DNA from: Algoriphagus boritolerans DSM 17298 = JCM 18970
Lineage (GTDB): Bacteria > Bacteroidota > Bacteroidia > Cytophagales > Cyclobacteriaceae
DNA: 64,000 nucleotides
Direction: 5' to 3'
NCBI RefSeq assembly: GCF_900108085.1
Contig: NZ_FNVR01000004.1
Location: forward strand, 62,001-126,000
In this document: positions 42,537-52,148 of the stretch, piece by piece
Layout of the letters: each line of letters begins with the position of its first letter
Position numbering within the stretch: the stretch's first letter is position 1
Translations under genes and position numbers: made by a program
Notes under the pieces: model-generated
The model's database searches: none
What the model was told of the DNA's origin: nothing
What the model saw: only the letters and a program-made list of their open reading frames with translations

Positions 42537-45029
42537 ATGTTTGGGAAAAAAAGGAATGAATTTAAGCTTCCCTATCTGGGGATTGAAGATCAGATCCATG
42601 GTTTTCATTGTCTATTCAATCTGAAGGGTGACTATGGTGTCATCCTTGGATTGGACAATCCTGTCCTGCAATATTCAGCGGATTCTTCCAAGTACGATTC
42701 CTTTCATCAGCTATACACCAACCTGATCAAAATACTTGGTGAAGGGCATCTGATCCAAAAGCAGGACATTTTTTCCAGAAAGACCTACAGCGAAAAATCC
42801 TCAAAAGAATACCTACAGCAAAAGTATGATGACCATTTCCAGGGGCGGCCCTATACTTCAATGAAGACATTTTTGGTGATTACCAAACGGGTAAAAGGCA
42901 GATACAGTCAAAAGTCAGTAATGGACTTTATTCAGACACTGGGAAAGGTGACCGACCTTTTTGAACGTGCAGGAATCAAGACAGAGGCACTCTCAAGAAT
43001 TGAGACTGACCGATATGTGAAACGGATTCTCAGCATGAACTTCCACGAGGAAAAGATTGTGCTGGACAACCTGCTTGCTGAAGAAAGCCAAGTGGAAAGC
43101 GGAGAAAGAGCTTTTCGGTCGATCACTTTGGTAGATACCGACAAAGTAGAACTACCGGAAAAGGTGACCACCCATTTGGAGCGTAACGATAAGGATAGCC
43201 TCAAAGGGTTTCCTGTTGATAATATGGCCTTCCTTTTCGATGTCCCTAATTTCCAAACCATAGTTTATAACCAGGTCATTGAAATTATTGAGCAGAGATC
43301 AACGCTTACCAAGCTTGAATTGAAGCGAAAGCGGCATTCCGGGATACCCGATCCAGCCAATAATATCTGTGTGGAAGATATCGACAGGCTATTGGAAGAC
43401 GTGGCCAGACATAACCAGCTTTTGGTCAATTGCCACTTCAATGTGGTTGTTTCTGCCAAGAAGGAGCACATCCAAGGAGCTTGTAATTATGTGGAATCCT
43501 CCCTTTTCCAACAGGGCATTGTGGCCAATAAAAATTCCTATAACCAACTGGAGCTTTTCAGGACACTGCTTCCCTGCAATACCGCTGAGTTGAAAGTTTA
43601 CGATTACTTCCTGACCACATCGGATGCTGCATTATGTTTTTTCTTGAAGGAGTCACTGAACAAGGATGAGATAAGTGGATTCCAAATCCGATTTACGGAT
43701 CGACAGGGAATCCCTTTGAAGATTGATCCCGCTGATTTGCCGATGCAAACCAATCGGATCAACAATCGAAACAAGTTTGTACTGGGGCCTTCCGGTTCGG
43801 GGAAATCATTCTTTATGAATGCCCTGATCGAGCAGTATTGCATGTGGAATAAGCGGCCCAATCCTAAGTGGCTGATGGATGTAGTCATTGTCGATACCGG
43901 CCACTCGTATTCCGGACTTTGCCAATACTACCAAGGGAAATACATCACTTACACCGAGGAAAAGCCAATAACCACCAACCCTTTTTCCATTACTGAAGAA
44001 GAGTACAACATCGAGAAGAAAGACTATCTCCTGACCCTGATTTCCCTCTTGTGGAAGACAGCGGAAGGAACAGTCTCTCAGGTTGAAGCCGATGTTATTT
44101 CCAATACGATCTCGGCCTACTATTCCTCTTTTTTCTCCAAGGAAAGCACTATCGATCGGCTTTGCTTCAACAGCTTTTATGAATTCGCCCTGGAGAAAAT
44201 CCCAGAAATCAAAGAGCGTGAAAGCATTGGATTTGAACTTGAAGAATTCCGCTTTGTACTCAAGAAGTTTTACAAGGGAGGTGAGTTTGAAAACCTACTC
44301 AATGAGGAAGTTGACCAGTCCTTGTTTACCGAATCTTTTGTGGTTTTTGAAATTGACAGCATCAAAGAGCACAAGGTGCTTTTCCCGATTGTGACACTCA
44401 TTATCATGGATGTTTTCATCCAGAAAATGAGGTTCCGAACCAAATACCGGAAGGCACTCATCATCGAAGAAGCTTGGAAGGCCATAGCCTCCCCGCTCAT
44501 GGCAGGCTACATTCTATACCTCTATAAAACAGTCCGAAAATTCTGGGGGGAAGCCATAGTGGTAACCCAAGAGCTGGGAGATATCATCGGAAATGCGGTA
44601 GTCAAAGACAGTATTATCAATAATTCGGATACGATCTGTCTTTTGGATCAGACAAAATTCAAAGACAATTATTCTCAAATCGCCTCCCTGCTTTCCATCA
44701 ATGAAAATGAAAGGAAAAAGATCTTCACGATCAATCAGCTGGATAATCATGAGGGCAGGGGAAGATTCAAGGAAGTATATATCCGAAGAGGATCTGCCGG
44801 TGAGGTGTATGGGGTGGAAGTTTCCTTGTACCAATACCTGACCTATACCACGGAAAAGCCAGAAAAATCAGCCATCGAAATCTATATCCAAGCCTTTAGA
44901 GGGTACCAAATGGGACTGGACGCTTTTGTCGAGGATTTTAAGGCTTCTGAGCTTTCACTCCATGAGTTTTTTGGAGAGGTCAACAAGCAAGGGGCCCCGG
45001 TAAGAGAAACACTAACTGCCACTTTTTAA
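42537..45029 (+). CDS. traG: TraG-family conjugation ATPase (VirB4-like)
   Basis: An 830-residue cytoplasmic/peripheral ATPase. It has an N-terminal TraG-specific region, then Walker A FVLGPSGSGKSFFMNALIEQY (about residues 417-437) and Walker B RKALIIEEAWKAIASPLMAGY (about 639-659), with the motif VVTQELGDIIGN later. The length fits the family. It supplies energy for assembly of the mating apparatus. The gene is in the usual place directly after DUF4133. Confidence 0.95.
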   Translation: MFGKKRNEFKLPYLGIEDQIHGFHCLFNLKGDYGVILGLDNPVLQYSADSSKYDSFHQLYTNLIKILGEGHLIQKQDIFSRKTYSEKSSKEYLQQKYDDHFQGRPYTSMKTFLVITKRVKGRYSQKSVMDFIQTLGKVTDLFERAGIKTEALSRIETDRYVKRILSMNFHEEKIVLDNLLAEESQVESGERAFRSITLVDTDKVELPEKVTTHLERNDKDSLKGFPVDNMAFLFDVPNFQTIVYNQVIEIIEQRSTLTKLELKRKRHSGIPDPANNICVEDIDRLLEDVARHNQLLVNCHFNVVVSAKKEHIQGACNYVESSLFQQGIVANKNSYNQLELFRTLLPCNTAELKVYDYFLTTSDAALCFFLKESLNKDEISGFQIRFTDRQGIPLKIDPADLPMQTNRINNRNKFVLGPSGSGKSFFMNALIEQYCMWNKRPNPKWLMDVVIVDTGHSYSGLCQYYQGKYITYTEEKPITTNPFSITEEEYNIEKKDYLLTLISLLWKTAEGTVSQVEADVISNTISAYYSSFFSKESTIDRLCFNSFYEFALEKIPEIKERESIGFELEEFRFVLKKFYKGGEFENLLNEEVDQSLFTESFVVFEIDSIKEHKVLFPIVTLIIMDVFIQKMRFRTKYRKALIIEEAWKAIASPLMAGYILYLYKTVRKFWGEAIVVTQELGDIIGNAVVKDSIINNSDTICLLDQTKFKDNYSQIASLLSINENERKKIFTINQLDNHEGRGRFKEVYIRRGSAGEVYGVEVSLYQYLTYTTEKPEKSAIEIYIQAFRGYQMGLDAFVEDFKASELSLHEFFGEVNKQGAPVRETLTATF

Positions 45030-45040
45030 CCATTACAAAG

Positions 45041-45703
45041 ATGAAAAGCTTGAACATACTGGTATTTCTGATCCTCTCGGGATCTGCCTTAGGGCAAACT
45101 ATCTATGTGGATCCAGCGGTAGCAGGAGCAACGGCGGCACATTCTGCGGTCATCAATTCTCAGCTGAATGCCACTAATGAACGATTGACTTTGATTGAAC
45201 GGGGACAGCTGGCGATTACCGGAAACCTGACCATTGTCAATACGATGCAGGACAAAATCTACAAAGGACTTTCTGAGGTCAGTTCGATTTTGACCAACCT
45301 TTCCAATGTGCAGGAAATCGCTCGAATAGCCACCGGGATTTCAAGTGACCTTAGCCAGGTGATGGACTTAGCCGGAGAGAATCCCGCTTTACTCCTGTTT
45401 GCCGAACGGAATGCTACCCTATTTCAGCAAAGGGCAACTTCTTTGGCCTTGGAGGTCAGTTCATTTGTGTTGAAGGGAGGAGAAAACAATCTCATGGATG
45501 CAGGTGAGCGGTCAAAACTGATCAATCAGATTTTGACTGAGATGGTCATCCTGCGATCCTACTCTTATGGCATGTATCGAGCCATGTATTTTGCTCAGAT
45601 GAAAGGATTTGTGAGGGCTCTAAATCCTTTTCAAGGGTACATCAACGTAGATATCCAGCTTGCGCAGGATATAGCCAGAAAAGCCAAAACCCTCCAACCA
45701 TGA
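45041..45703 (+). CDS. Exported tra-operon protein, paralog 1 of 3
   Basis: A 220-residue protein with signal peptide (SLNILVFLILSGSALGQ). The mature part is alpha-helical. I do not recognise the family, although the position resembles TraI/DUF4141 of CTnDOT-type operons. The block GENPALLLFAERNATLFQQRATSLALEVSSFVLKGGENNLM, followed by FVRALNPFQGYINVDIQLAQDIARKAKTL, recurs in the genes at 45700 and 46350. It overlaps the second paralog by 4 bp. Confidence 0.75.
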   Translation: MKSLNILVFLILSGSALGQTIYVDPAVAGATAAHSAVINSQLNATNERLTLIERGQLAITGNLTIVNTMQDKIYKGLSEVSSILTNLSNVQEIARIATGISSDLSQVMDLAGENPALLLFAERNATLFQQRATSLALEVSSFVLKGGENNLMDAGERSKLINQILTEMVILRSYSYGMYRAMYFAQMKGFVRALNPFQGYINVDIQLAQDIARKAKTLQP

Positions 45704-46353
45704 AATCTTTTTGGCTTTTACCCTTCGTTTTTTTGGCAACCCTTGGGATGAGTTTTGCTCAAACCAATGTGGCCCTTCTCCACCAGCTAGTCGAGGAATC
45801 CAAGTCTGAATATAACCTTCAAAAAGAGGCAAAAGGAAATCAGGGAAGGAACTCGGTCAACGAGGAGGTCAATACCAATTTGGTCAAGTCTGTAAAGGAG
45901 AAATACCGAGCCGTCCAGGACCGATTTGCCAAACTCTCCATTGTCATCGATGCTTTTGGAATTGGTGCTGCGGCTGAGCCCTTGGTCAATTCCATTATTG
46001 ATAACCAGCAGCAAATCGTTTTCTACTGTAGCCAAAATCCGGAATTAGTACTTTTTGCGGTAGAGTCGGAACGGGTTTTCGTCGAAAGATCCTATTCACT
46101 TTTGAATTATCTCTTTGGCCTTTCGGCAAGTATCGGAGTGGTCAACCAGATGAAAGTTTCGGAAAGAAGAATCCTTTTCCAACATATTCTGGACGAGCTG
46201 AGGGAGATCAACGGACTTTCCTACACCGTTTCCAAATCACTTCAGCACTATCTCGAAAGGAAGAGAGGAATCAATCCTTACCTACAGTATGTAGCAACGG
46301 AAATGGCCTTGGTAGAAGAAATCATTCAAAACGCCAAAACCCTAATCCGATGA
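45700..46353 (+). CDS. Exported tra-operon protein, paralog 2 of 3
   Basis: A 217-residue protein with a signal peptide ending near SFAQ. It is the most divergent of three tandem paralogs but keeps SQNPELVLFAVESERVFVERSYSLLNYLFGLSA and a C-terminal YLERKRGINPYLQYVATEMALVEEIIQNAKTLIR, matching the NP-x-x-x-Y-I/V end of the others. Mature protein is predicted helical and periplasmic. It overlaps both neighbours by 4 bp (ATGA), so the three are translated as a block. Confidence 0.75.
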   Translation: MKSFWLLPFVFLATLGMSFAQTNVALLHQLVEESKSEYNLQKEAKGNQGRNSVNEEVNTNLVKSVKEKYRAVQDRFAKLSIVIDAFGIGAAAEPLVNSIIDNQQQIVFYCSQNPELVLFAVESERVFVERSYSLLNYLFGLSASIGVVNQMKVSERRILFQHILDELREINGLSYTVSKSLQHYLERKRGINPYLQYVATEMALVEEIIQNAKTLIR

Positions 46354-47012
46354 AAAATCTCCTTTTTCTTTTCATGTGTTTCGTGGCTGTTGAATCTTAT
46401 CCCCAGACCGTGGTATTTGACAAAGAGCATTTTTCGATAGTCAATGCCAACGCTGCTGTACGAAATGTCAGTGAAATAGGGTATCACCAAACTTTGGATA
46501 TCATCAGGCAAAACACTGATGATATCATTCTCAATTCATCCAGCCTGGCACTGGTTCAAACCATGATTGTCAACTCCCTCACCCAAATCAATGAAGGGTT
46601 CAAGGATGCAATACAGGTAAGGATGATAGCTGAGACTGTCTTGGATATCAGTTCCATTTCCGCAGAGGCATTCCAGTTGGCTGGCGATAATCCCATCCTT
46701 TTTCTTTTTGTCGAAGAGTACACGGGCCAGGCAAAAACCAGAAGTCTCAACCTGGCTACGGAAGTTTCATCACTTATTCTCAAAGAGGGCGATAATCTAC
46801 TGATGAATTACAATGTCCGGGACGAGCTTCTTGATTCGGTACAGGAGGAATTACAGGTAATTCTTGCTTTGGTACTAGCTGCAAAAAACAGCATCTACTG
46901 GGCCAAGACCAATGGGATAATCCGATCCCTCAATCCTTACCAAGCCTATATCAATCGTGATTTAGGATTGATCAATGAAATCATCATCAAACAGAAAATC
47001 CTTACCCGATGA
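46350..47012 (+). CDS. Exported tra-operon protein, paralog 3 of 3
   Basis: A 220-residue protein with signal peptide (LLFLFMCFVAVESYPQ). It shares with paralog 1 the blocks LAGDNPILFLFVEEYTGQAKTRSLNLATEVSSLILKEGDNLLM and IRSLNPYQAYINRDLGLINEIIIKQKILTR. Family unknown; as the blocks cover most of the mature sequence the three arose by tandem duplication. The gene overlaps the next by 4 bp. Confidence 0.75.
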   Translation: MKNLLFLFMCFVAVESYPQTVVFDKEHFSIVNANAAVRNVSEIGYHQTLDIIRQNTDDIILNSSSLALVQTMIVNSLTQINEGFKDAIQVRMIAETVLDISSISAEAFQLAGDNPILFLFVEEYTGQAKTRSLNLATEVSSLILKEGDNLLMNYNVRDELLDSVQEELQVILALVLAAKNSIYWAKTNGIIRSLNPYQAYINRDLGLINEIIIKQKILTR

Positions 47013-47797
47013 AGCCGACTCTCTCATTTTTGATCCTTTTTTCTGTTTGTATTCACAGCTACGGACAGACTCCAATCCATGATAAAGCGATTGTCGCTCA
47101 GCAGGAACGGATGGTCTATAAGCAGTGGGATGAGGATAAATTCTATCCTGAACCCAATAGACTGCTCGGAATCCCAACGAATCCGATTTGGTATATCACC
47201 TGGGGCTTGCACCCCAATTACCCGGATCTGGACCGAAGGCCATTATCTCCAAGGGGAGAACAGACTCAAAGGCTGGGATTGGCAGCGGCCATGCAGATTT
47301 CTTCTAACTACTACAAGCAGCACTCAGATACGGTCAAAAACTTGGCAACGGCTGAAATGGCTCGCATTTCAGGAGCTTTTTCAGCGACAGATCCTCTTTA
47401 TCAATTCTACTATAAGCGAGAGCTCAGGCCTCTGGAAAATCCTGAAGCCACTGCTTTTCAGGGTGTTCCTGCGGAAGTAATCCATTACATGACTGATCAT
47501 GGGGCTTACCAATGGTACTTAAACAACATGGCTTCGCTTTCGGAGCGATATGAATTTGCAAAGAGCCTGGATATGGAAAGAGGACAACGGATTCTGATGT
47601 ATCACAGAATCATGCTTGAAATGAGAGATATCCTTAAAAAGTGGCAATACAAGCTGGACATGTCTTCCAATATGCTTGCCTTCCGAAAGCTGAACCAGCG
47701 GAAAATCAGCGGAGAGATTACCCTTTCAAATCCAAAAAGCGAGGAGGATAGAGCCAAGAAAATTGCTAACCAAACCCAAGTCCTAAAATGCCCATGA
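47009..47797 (+). CDS. Exported tra-operon protein of unknown family
   Basis: A 262-residue protein with a signal peptide (MKPTLSFLILFSVCIHSYGQ). The mature sequence includes YPEPNRLLGIPTNPIWYITWGLHPNYPDLDRRPLSPRGEQTQRLGL and later helical text ending EMRDILKKWQYKLDMSSNMLAFRKLNQRKISGEI. No catalytic motif is recognised. It appears to be a conserved component between the TraI-like and TraJ genes. It is coupled to its upstream paralog gene, and the space of 78 bp before TraJ contains only a 26-codon frame. Confidence 0.7.
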   Translation: MKPTLSFLILFSVCIHSYGQTPIHDKAIVAQQERMVYKQWDEDKFYPEPNRLLGIPTNPIWYITWGLHPNYPDLDRRPLSPRGEQTQRLGLAAAMQISSNYYKQHSDTVKNLATAEMARISGAFSATDPLYQFYYKRELRPLENPEATAFQGVPAEVIHYMTDHGAYQWYLNNMASLSERYEFAKSLDMERGQRILMYHRIMLEMRDILKKWQYKLDMSSNMLAFRKLNQRKISGEITLSNPKSEEDRAKKIANQTQVLKCP

Positions 47798-47875
47798 GAA
47801 AGGCTCATCACGCATGGTTATGGCTATCTAGGGCATTCCATGTGGCCATTGAAAATCAATTAATAATCACATGAA

Positions 47876-49030
47876 ATGAAGAAGCTGATCACAGGACTAT
47901 CTATTCTCCTTGGCTTGTCAATCCCCGGATTTGCTCAATCGGCCAACCATGACCAGTACAAGGAGACCATAAGCTATTTGCAGGGAAACAGCATTTACGA
48001 CAGGGGAGTGATGACCTTCTTTGAAGAAATGAGGGATTATGGCTTTGCTCATTCCGACCCTTTCATGAGAGATGCTCAGACCTTGGCCTGTATTTTCATG
48101 CTGATTTTTTTTAGTCTCAAATGCTACGAAATGATGGCAGGGGATAAGAAGCTTGAAATTATGCCCCTTTTAAGACCTTTTGCGTTGGTGATTCTTTTGA
48201 TGTGGTGGCCAATTTTCTGCCAGATCATAGCTTTTCCTACCGATTTGATCGCTGCCAAAACAGAAGCGCTTTTCGGGATCCAAAATGACACCAATAATGC
48301 TTTGCGACTTGACCGGGCGGCCTACATGATCGAGATGGCCGATCAGCTGGTGGAATATCAGGCAGTGACCGAGATGGCATCGGAACAGGCGCAAGAATCC
48401 GATAAAGATTTGGGGATGGTGATTGTGGATGGGGTAAAAGGATTTTTCTCCGATCAGATTCTAGCTCCTATTGTCCAAATGAGGATTAGGATGCAAACCA
48501 GCCTTCAACTGCTCGCTACCCAAATCATCGAATTGGTGGCCATATGGATTCTAAGGGTGTGTGTCTATATCATTTTCATGTTGCAGATCATCTATTCGAC
48601 GGTGTTGGTGATACTTGGGCCATTTTCAGTGGTGGTGAGTATTCTTCCAGCCTTTCGGGATGCGTTCACTACCTGGATAGCAAGGTTTGTCTCCGTCAAC
48701 CTTTATGTAGGAGTGGCATATTTGATTCTCTACATAACAGGAAGGCTCCAACAATATGCTTTGGAGGTAGAGATTGACAAGTACGAGTATTTGCTTTCAA
48801 CCGGTGGTGGAGCAGATCGGCTTGAAAAAATGGCTTGGCTGGCATCCAATGGCTTTTTGAGTTTCGGGCTGGTGATTGTAGCATTTTTTGTCAGCGCAAT
48901 TGCCATCACTACCGTGCCCTCGATTTCCACTTGGATCATTTCCACTTCAGGAATTTCCTCAGCAGCAACCACCGCCGGAAGGATGGGATCTTCCGCTTCA
49001 AAATCAATTTCAAGAGCTAAACTAATCTAA
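47876..49030 (+). CDS. traJ: TraJ-like polytopic conjugation protein (VirB6-like)
   Basis: A 384-residue inner-membrane protein with a signal sequence and about seven hydrophobic segments, among them LACIFMLIFFSLKCYEMM, FALVILLMWWPIFCQIIAF, ILRVCVYIIFMLQIIYSTVLVILGPFSVVVSILPAF and FLSFGLVIVAFFVSAIAITTVPSI. The GPFSVVVSILPAFRDAFTTWIARFVSVNLYVGVAYL block is typical for TraJ/VirB6 proteins of Bacteroidota ICEs. It forms part of the inner-membrane channel. Confidence 0.85.
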   Translation: MKKLITGLSILLGLSIPGFAQSANHDQYKETISYLQGNSIYDRGVMTFFEEMRDYGFAHSDPFMRDAQTLACIFMLIFFSLKCYEMMAGDKKLEIMPLLRPFALVILLMWWPIFCQIIAFPTDLIAAKTEALFGIQNDTNNALRLDRAAYMIEMADQLVEYQAVTEMASEQAQESDKDLGMVIVDGVKGFFSDQILAPIVQMRIRMQTSLQLLATQIIELVAIWILRVCVYIIFMLQIIYSTVLVILGPFSVVVSILPAFRDAFTTWIARFVSVNLYVGVAYLILYITGRLQQYALEVEIDKYEYLLSTGGGADRLEKMAWLASNGFLSFGLVIVAFFVSAIAITTVPSISTWIISTSGISSAATTAGRMGSSASKSISRAKLI

Positions 49031-49032
49031 CC

Positions 49033-49641
49033 ATGATCATCCAAAACATTGAATCGAAAATCAGATTGGCAACGGTTCTTTCCCTTGGGAGCCTGATTAC
49101 CTCAATCATTATCTGCGGCTTTGTTTCGGTTTACGCCTATAAACAGGTAGCCAACGCAAGGCAGTCCATTTATATCCTGGACAATGATATACCCATTTTG
49201 GCCAAGCAGGCCAATATGCAAATGAATAGGCCCGCTGAGTACAAAGCAGCCGTGGACTTATTTCATAGCCTTTTTTTCAACCTGACTCCCGACGATAAGC
49301 ACATCGAATACCAAATGAGTCGGGCTATGTACTTCGTGGATGAGACAGGAGTCGGTCAATACAATAACCTGAAAGAAAAGGGCTACTTCAATTCCATTCT
49401 CTCCTCAAGTTCTGTGCTTTCTATCCAGACGGATTCGATTATCCTTGTTCAGAACAGGTTCCGGTATTACGGCAAGCAAAAGATAGATCGAAGAAGTGCC
49501 ACGATCACCCGATCGATTATCACCGAAGGTGAATTAATAGATATCCCGAGAAGTGAGAATAACAGCCATGGGGTATTGATCACGAATTGGAAAACCATCG
49601 AAAATAAAGACCTGAGCAATGTTTCGAAAAACACCTTCTAA
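49033..49641 (+). CDS. traK: TraK-like conjugation protein (VirB8-like)
   Basis: A 202-residue protein with a short cytoplasmic N-terminus, one transmembrane helix (ATVLSLGSLITSIIICGFVSVYAYKQVANARQSIYILD, about 12-47) and a periplasmic domain with the text MNRPAEYKAAVDLFHSLFFNLTPDDKHIEYQMSRAMYFVDETG, characteristic of TraK. This VirB8-like protein is a core scaffold of the transfer channel. It starts 2 bp after TraJ and overlaps the TraL gene by 23 bp. Confidence 0.92.
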   Translation: MIIQNIESKIRLATVLSLGSLITSIIICGFVSVYAYKQVANARQSIYILDNDIPILAKQANMQMNRPAEYKAAVDLFHSLFFNLTPDDKHIEYQMSRAMYFVDETGVGQYNNLKEKGYFNSILSSSSVLSIQTDSIILVQNRFRYYGKQKIDRRSATITRSIITEGELIDIPRSENNSHGVLITNWKTIENKDLSNVSKNTF

Positions 49642-50050
49642 GGATCGGGAAACCACCATTTTCCAAGAACTTAAAAATGAGCTTTTTCCTCACATGGCAG
49701 GGGTTAATGGCCATTTGAAGGGGTTGATGGATCGTCATGCCAAAATCATTTTTTGTGTCATGCTTCTTCTCATCGTAGCCTCTTTCATACTGACCTTTTT
49801 TGTGCTGAATCCTAACCCGGAGAATCAGGCTGAACATATCAAAAAAGAACTGAAGGCCATTCCGGGAGAACTGTCAGGGGAATTTTCAGCATTACAGGAT
49901 TTGACCCTGAGAGCTGCGAAAATGGCGGAGTTAAAGTCTGAGATAGAACGGATTATCGACAAGGATTCCATTTCAAAGTCGGATTCCGCATACCTGGAAA
50001 AAGCAATTGAGAAACTGCAATATTTTAACAACCACTCCCATGAAAATTGA
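49619..50050 (+). CDS. traL: TraL-like conjugation protein
   Basis: A 143-residue protein with a cytoplasmic N-terminus (about 40 residues), a single transmembrane segment (IIFCVMLLLIVASFILTFFVL, about 43-63) and a helical periplasmic tail. It sits between TraK and TraM, in the place of TraL in related operons; sequence conservation is low, so the name rests mainly on position and topology. It overlaps both neighbours (23 and 11 bp). Confidence 0.7.
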   Translation: MFRKTPSKDRETTIFQELKNELFPHMAGVNGHLKGLMDRHAKIIFCVMLLLIVASFILTFFVLNPNPENQAEHIKKELKAIPGELSGEFSALQDLTLRAAKMAELKSEIERIIDKDSISKSDSAYLEKAIEKLQYFNNHSHEN

Positions 50051-51263
50051 CTTCAAACAACCCAAATACATTCTGCCGATTATCATGCTCCCGTTTTTGT
50101 GTTTGCTGTTTTACGGGTATAAATCCTTCAGCAAAGACGGTCCGGCTGAGCCTGTTCAGGGGCTCAGTGGAATCCAATCCGAGATCGGCAAAGTATCGGA
50201 ACAGATCCAGAAAAAACCGATTGATTCCAAACTGGATGCTTCGAGAGAAACCTATAAAAGAGCAAATGATGGATACACGGCTATCAAAGGCTTGGAACTG
50301 GAGGTTGAAGAATCCAGCCAAATCAAAACGCTGTATAACGAGGAGGAAAAACGGCTGCTGGATTCTATCGACAACGCTTTAAAAAGCGCAGGTCTTTACT
50401 CCGGAAAACCCGAAACAGGCAATTCGATCCCATCTGTTTTGCCACAACTTTCCAGACAGCAAAGCTTTTCTAAGGAAGATGAAGAATTACTGAATGCCAT
50501 CAATCAGCTGGAAGGGAAAAAGACCCAAGTTCCCGCTAACAAATACGAAGATCCCATGGAGCTATTCAAAGCGCAGATGGCTGTGATAGACTCCATTTCC
50601 AAGGCGAATGATCCGGCTTATCAAGAGCTACAGCTAAAAGAAAAGGAGAACCAGCCAGTAGCCAAAGAGACCGAAAACGCAGTTTATCGGGTTCAGAAGT
50701 CAGAAGGGTCCGCTACCTTATTCAATACCGTCACCAGAGAAAAAAAGGGGAAGTTCATCGAAGCAATCATTGACCAGGATATCAAGAGCGGTACTCTTGG
50801 AGCCAGATTGAGAATCCGACTTTTAGATGATATTCTGATTGGAAATGCAATCGTGGGCAGAGGAACTTATCTCTATGCATTGATTTCCGGATATGAAGCT
50901 CAGCGAGTGAAGCTGACCATCTCTTCGGTCATGATCAATGACCGAATCTTCCCGATTAAACTCTCCATCTATGACGTGGATGGGATGGAAGGCCTGTATG
51001 TTCCGGCCAGTGCCTTCAGGGAATTTTCCAAAGAACTCGGAGGAAACACTACCGGAGGAATGAATCTGACTATGCAGCCAAACTCAGACGAATTGAGCCA
51101 ACTGTATATGTCTGCCCTCCAACGAATGTTTACCTCAACTTCCCAAGCCGTTTCCAAATCCATCAAAAAGAACAAGGCCAATATCAAGTATGGGACTTCT
51201 GTCTATCTGATCGATACCAACGAATTGCAGGAAAACGGAAAAATGATCCAAAACCAAAACTGA
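50040..51263 (+). CDS. traM: TraM-like conjugation protein (VirB10-like)
   Basis: I take ATG 50040 (407 residues): MKIDFKQPKYILPIIMLPFLCLLFYGYKSF, a transmembrane anchor followed by a long disordered/coiled linker (SEIGKVSEQIQKKPIDSK to about 200). The C-terminal domain carries the conserved TraM text IKSGTLGARLRIRLLDDILIGNAIVGRGTYLYALISGYEAQRVKLTISSVMIN and ISIYDVDGMEGLYVPASAFREF-like residues. It spans the periplasm as VirB10 does. It overlaps TraL by 11 bp and is 6 bp from TraN. Confidence 0.92.
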   Translation: MKIDFKQPKYILPIIMLPFLCLLFYGYKSFSKDGPAEPVQGLSGIQSEIGKVSEQIQKKPIDSKLDASRETYKRANDGYTAIKGLELEVEESSQIKTLYNEEEKRLLDSIDNALKSAGLYSGKPETGNSIPSVLPQLSRQQSFSKEDEELLNAINQLEGKKTQVPANKYEDPMELFKAQMAVIDSISKANDPAYQELQLKEKENQPVAKETENAVYRVQKSEGSATLFNTVTREKKGKFIEAIIDQDIKSGTLGARLRIRLLDDILIGNAIVGRGTYLYALISGYEAQRVKLTISSVMINDRIFPIKLSIYDVDGMEGLYVPASAFREFSKELGGNTTGGMNLTMQPNSDELSQLYMSALQRMFTSTSQAVSKSIKKNKANIKYGTSVYLIDTNELQENGKMIQNQN

Positions 51264-51269
51264 TTTGAC

Positions 51270-52106
51270 ATGACACAGAAAATAATAACTCTTATCCTTT
51301 GGGCGGTAACCATTTCGGTCTATGCCCAGCAGAACGGTACGCTGTTGAAAAGCCAACTTCCCAAGATCTATATCGACGAGGAAATCTCCCTTCACTTCCT
51401 TTCCCCCGAACCCATCCAATACGTGGATATCTCGACCGACAATATGATCGGAGATATTCCATTGGAAAATGTGTTTCGGGTAAAAGCCATCCGCGACAGT
51501 GTTTCCAACCTCAATGGTTACAATAAGTCTTTGGGAGTGGTTACCATTATCGGGCAGAAATTCATCGCGCAGTACGATTTATGGTATGCGCATGATGAGC
51601 GACAGCTGAAGACTCAAATTGAAATTCTCCCTATCAATACCAGTCCCTTGGAGGTCGGTAAAATTCCCCTGAGCGACCAAGAGCTTCGGTATTTTTCAAT
51701 AGAGGCATTTAAAGGGAAGAAGAAGGATAACATCACCAAAAGCAGCCAGTATGGAGTTACCGGTCAGGTGAATAGTATCTACACCGTTGACGATTATATC
51801 TTTTTGGACATCTCCTTTACGAACAAGACCAATCTCAAATTTGATCTGGACCAGTTGAGATTTAAGATCGAGGACAAGCGAATCACCAAAGCAACCAATG
51901 TCCAATCCATAGAGATAGAACCGGAATACCAGCTTTTCACTCCGAAGAGCTTTGAGAAGAAATATCACAATATCTACGTGTTCAAAAAGTTCACCTTCCC
52001 CAATTCCAAGGTGTTCACCATCGAGCTTTCCGAATCCCAAATCAGTGGAAGAACGCTCTCTTTGGAGATAAAGTACGCTGATCTTTTGGCAGCAGACACG
52101 CTATGA
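51270..52106 (+). CDS. traN: TraN-like conjugation protein (VirB9-like)
   Basis: A 278-residue exported protein (signal MTQKIITLILWAVTISVYAQQ). The mature part has LPKIYIDEEISLHFLSPEPIQYVDISTDNMIGDIPLENVFRVK, then QKFIAQYDLWYA and VDDYIFLDISFTNKTNLKFDLDQLRFKIEDKR..KATNVQSIEIEP, the blocks of the TraN family. It is the outer-membrane-side core subunit equivalent of VirB9. The C-terminal beta domain is complete. Confidence 0.93.
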   Translation: MTQKIITLILWAVTISVYAQQNGTLLKSQLPKIYIDEEISLHFLSPEPIQYVDISTDNMIGDIPLENVFRVKAIRDSVSNLNGYNKSLGVVTIIGQKFIAQYDLWYAHDERQLKTQIEILPINTSPLEVGKIPLSDQELRYFSIEAFKGKKKDNITKSSQYGVTGQVNSIYTVDDYIFLDISFTNKTNLKFDLDQLRFKIEDKRITKATNVQSIEIEPEYQLFTPKSFEKKYHNIYVFKKFTFPNSKVFTIELSESQISGRTLSLEIKYADLLAADTL

Positions 52107-52148
52107 ATTTCACCAAAAGATGATTTTCCCCTCAATTAAGTCCATGCT

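Noticed and set aside
47794..47874. 26-codon frame between the 262-aa protein gene and traJ, overlapping the upstream stop by ATGA
   Set aside because: Too short, no recognisable features. It may only be a leader linking translation of the two genes.
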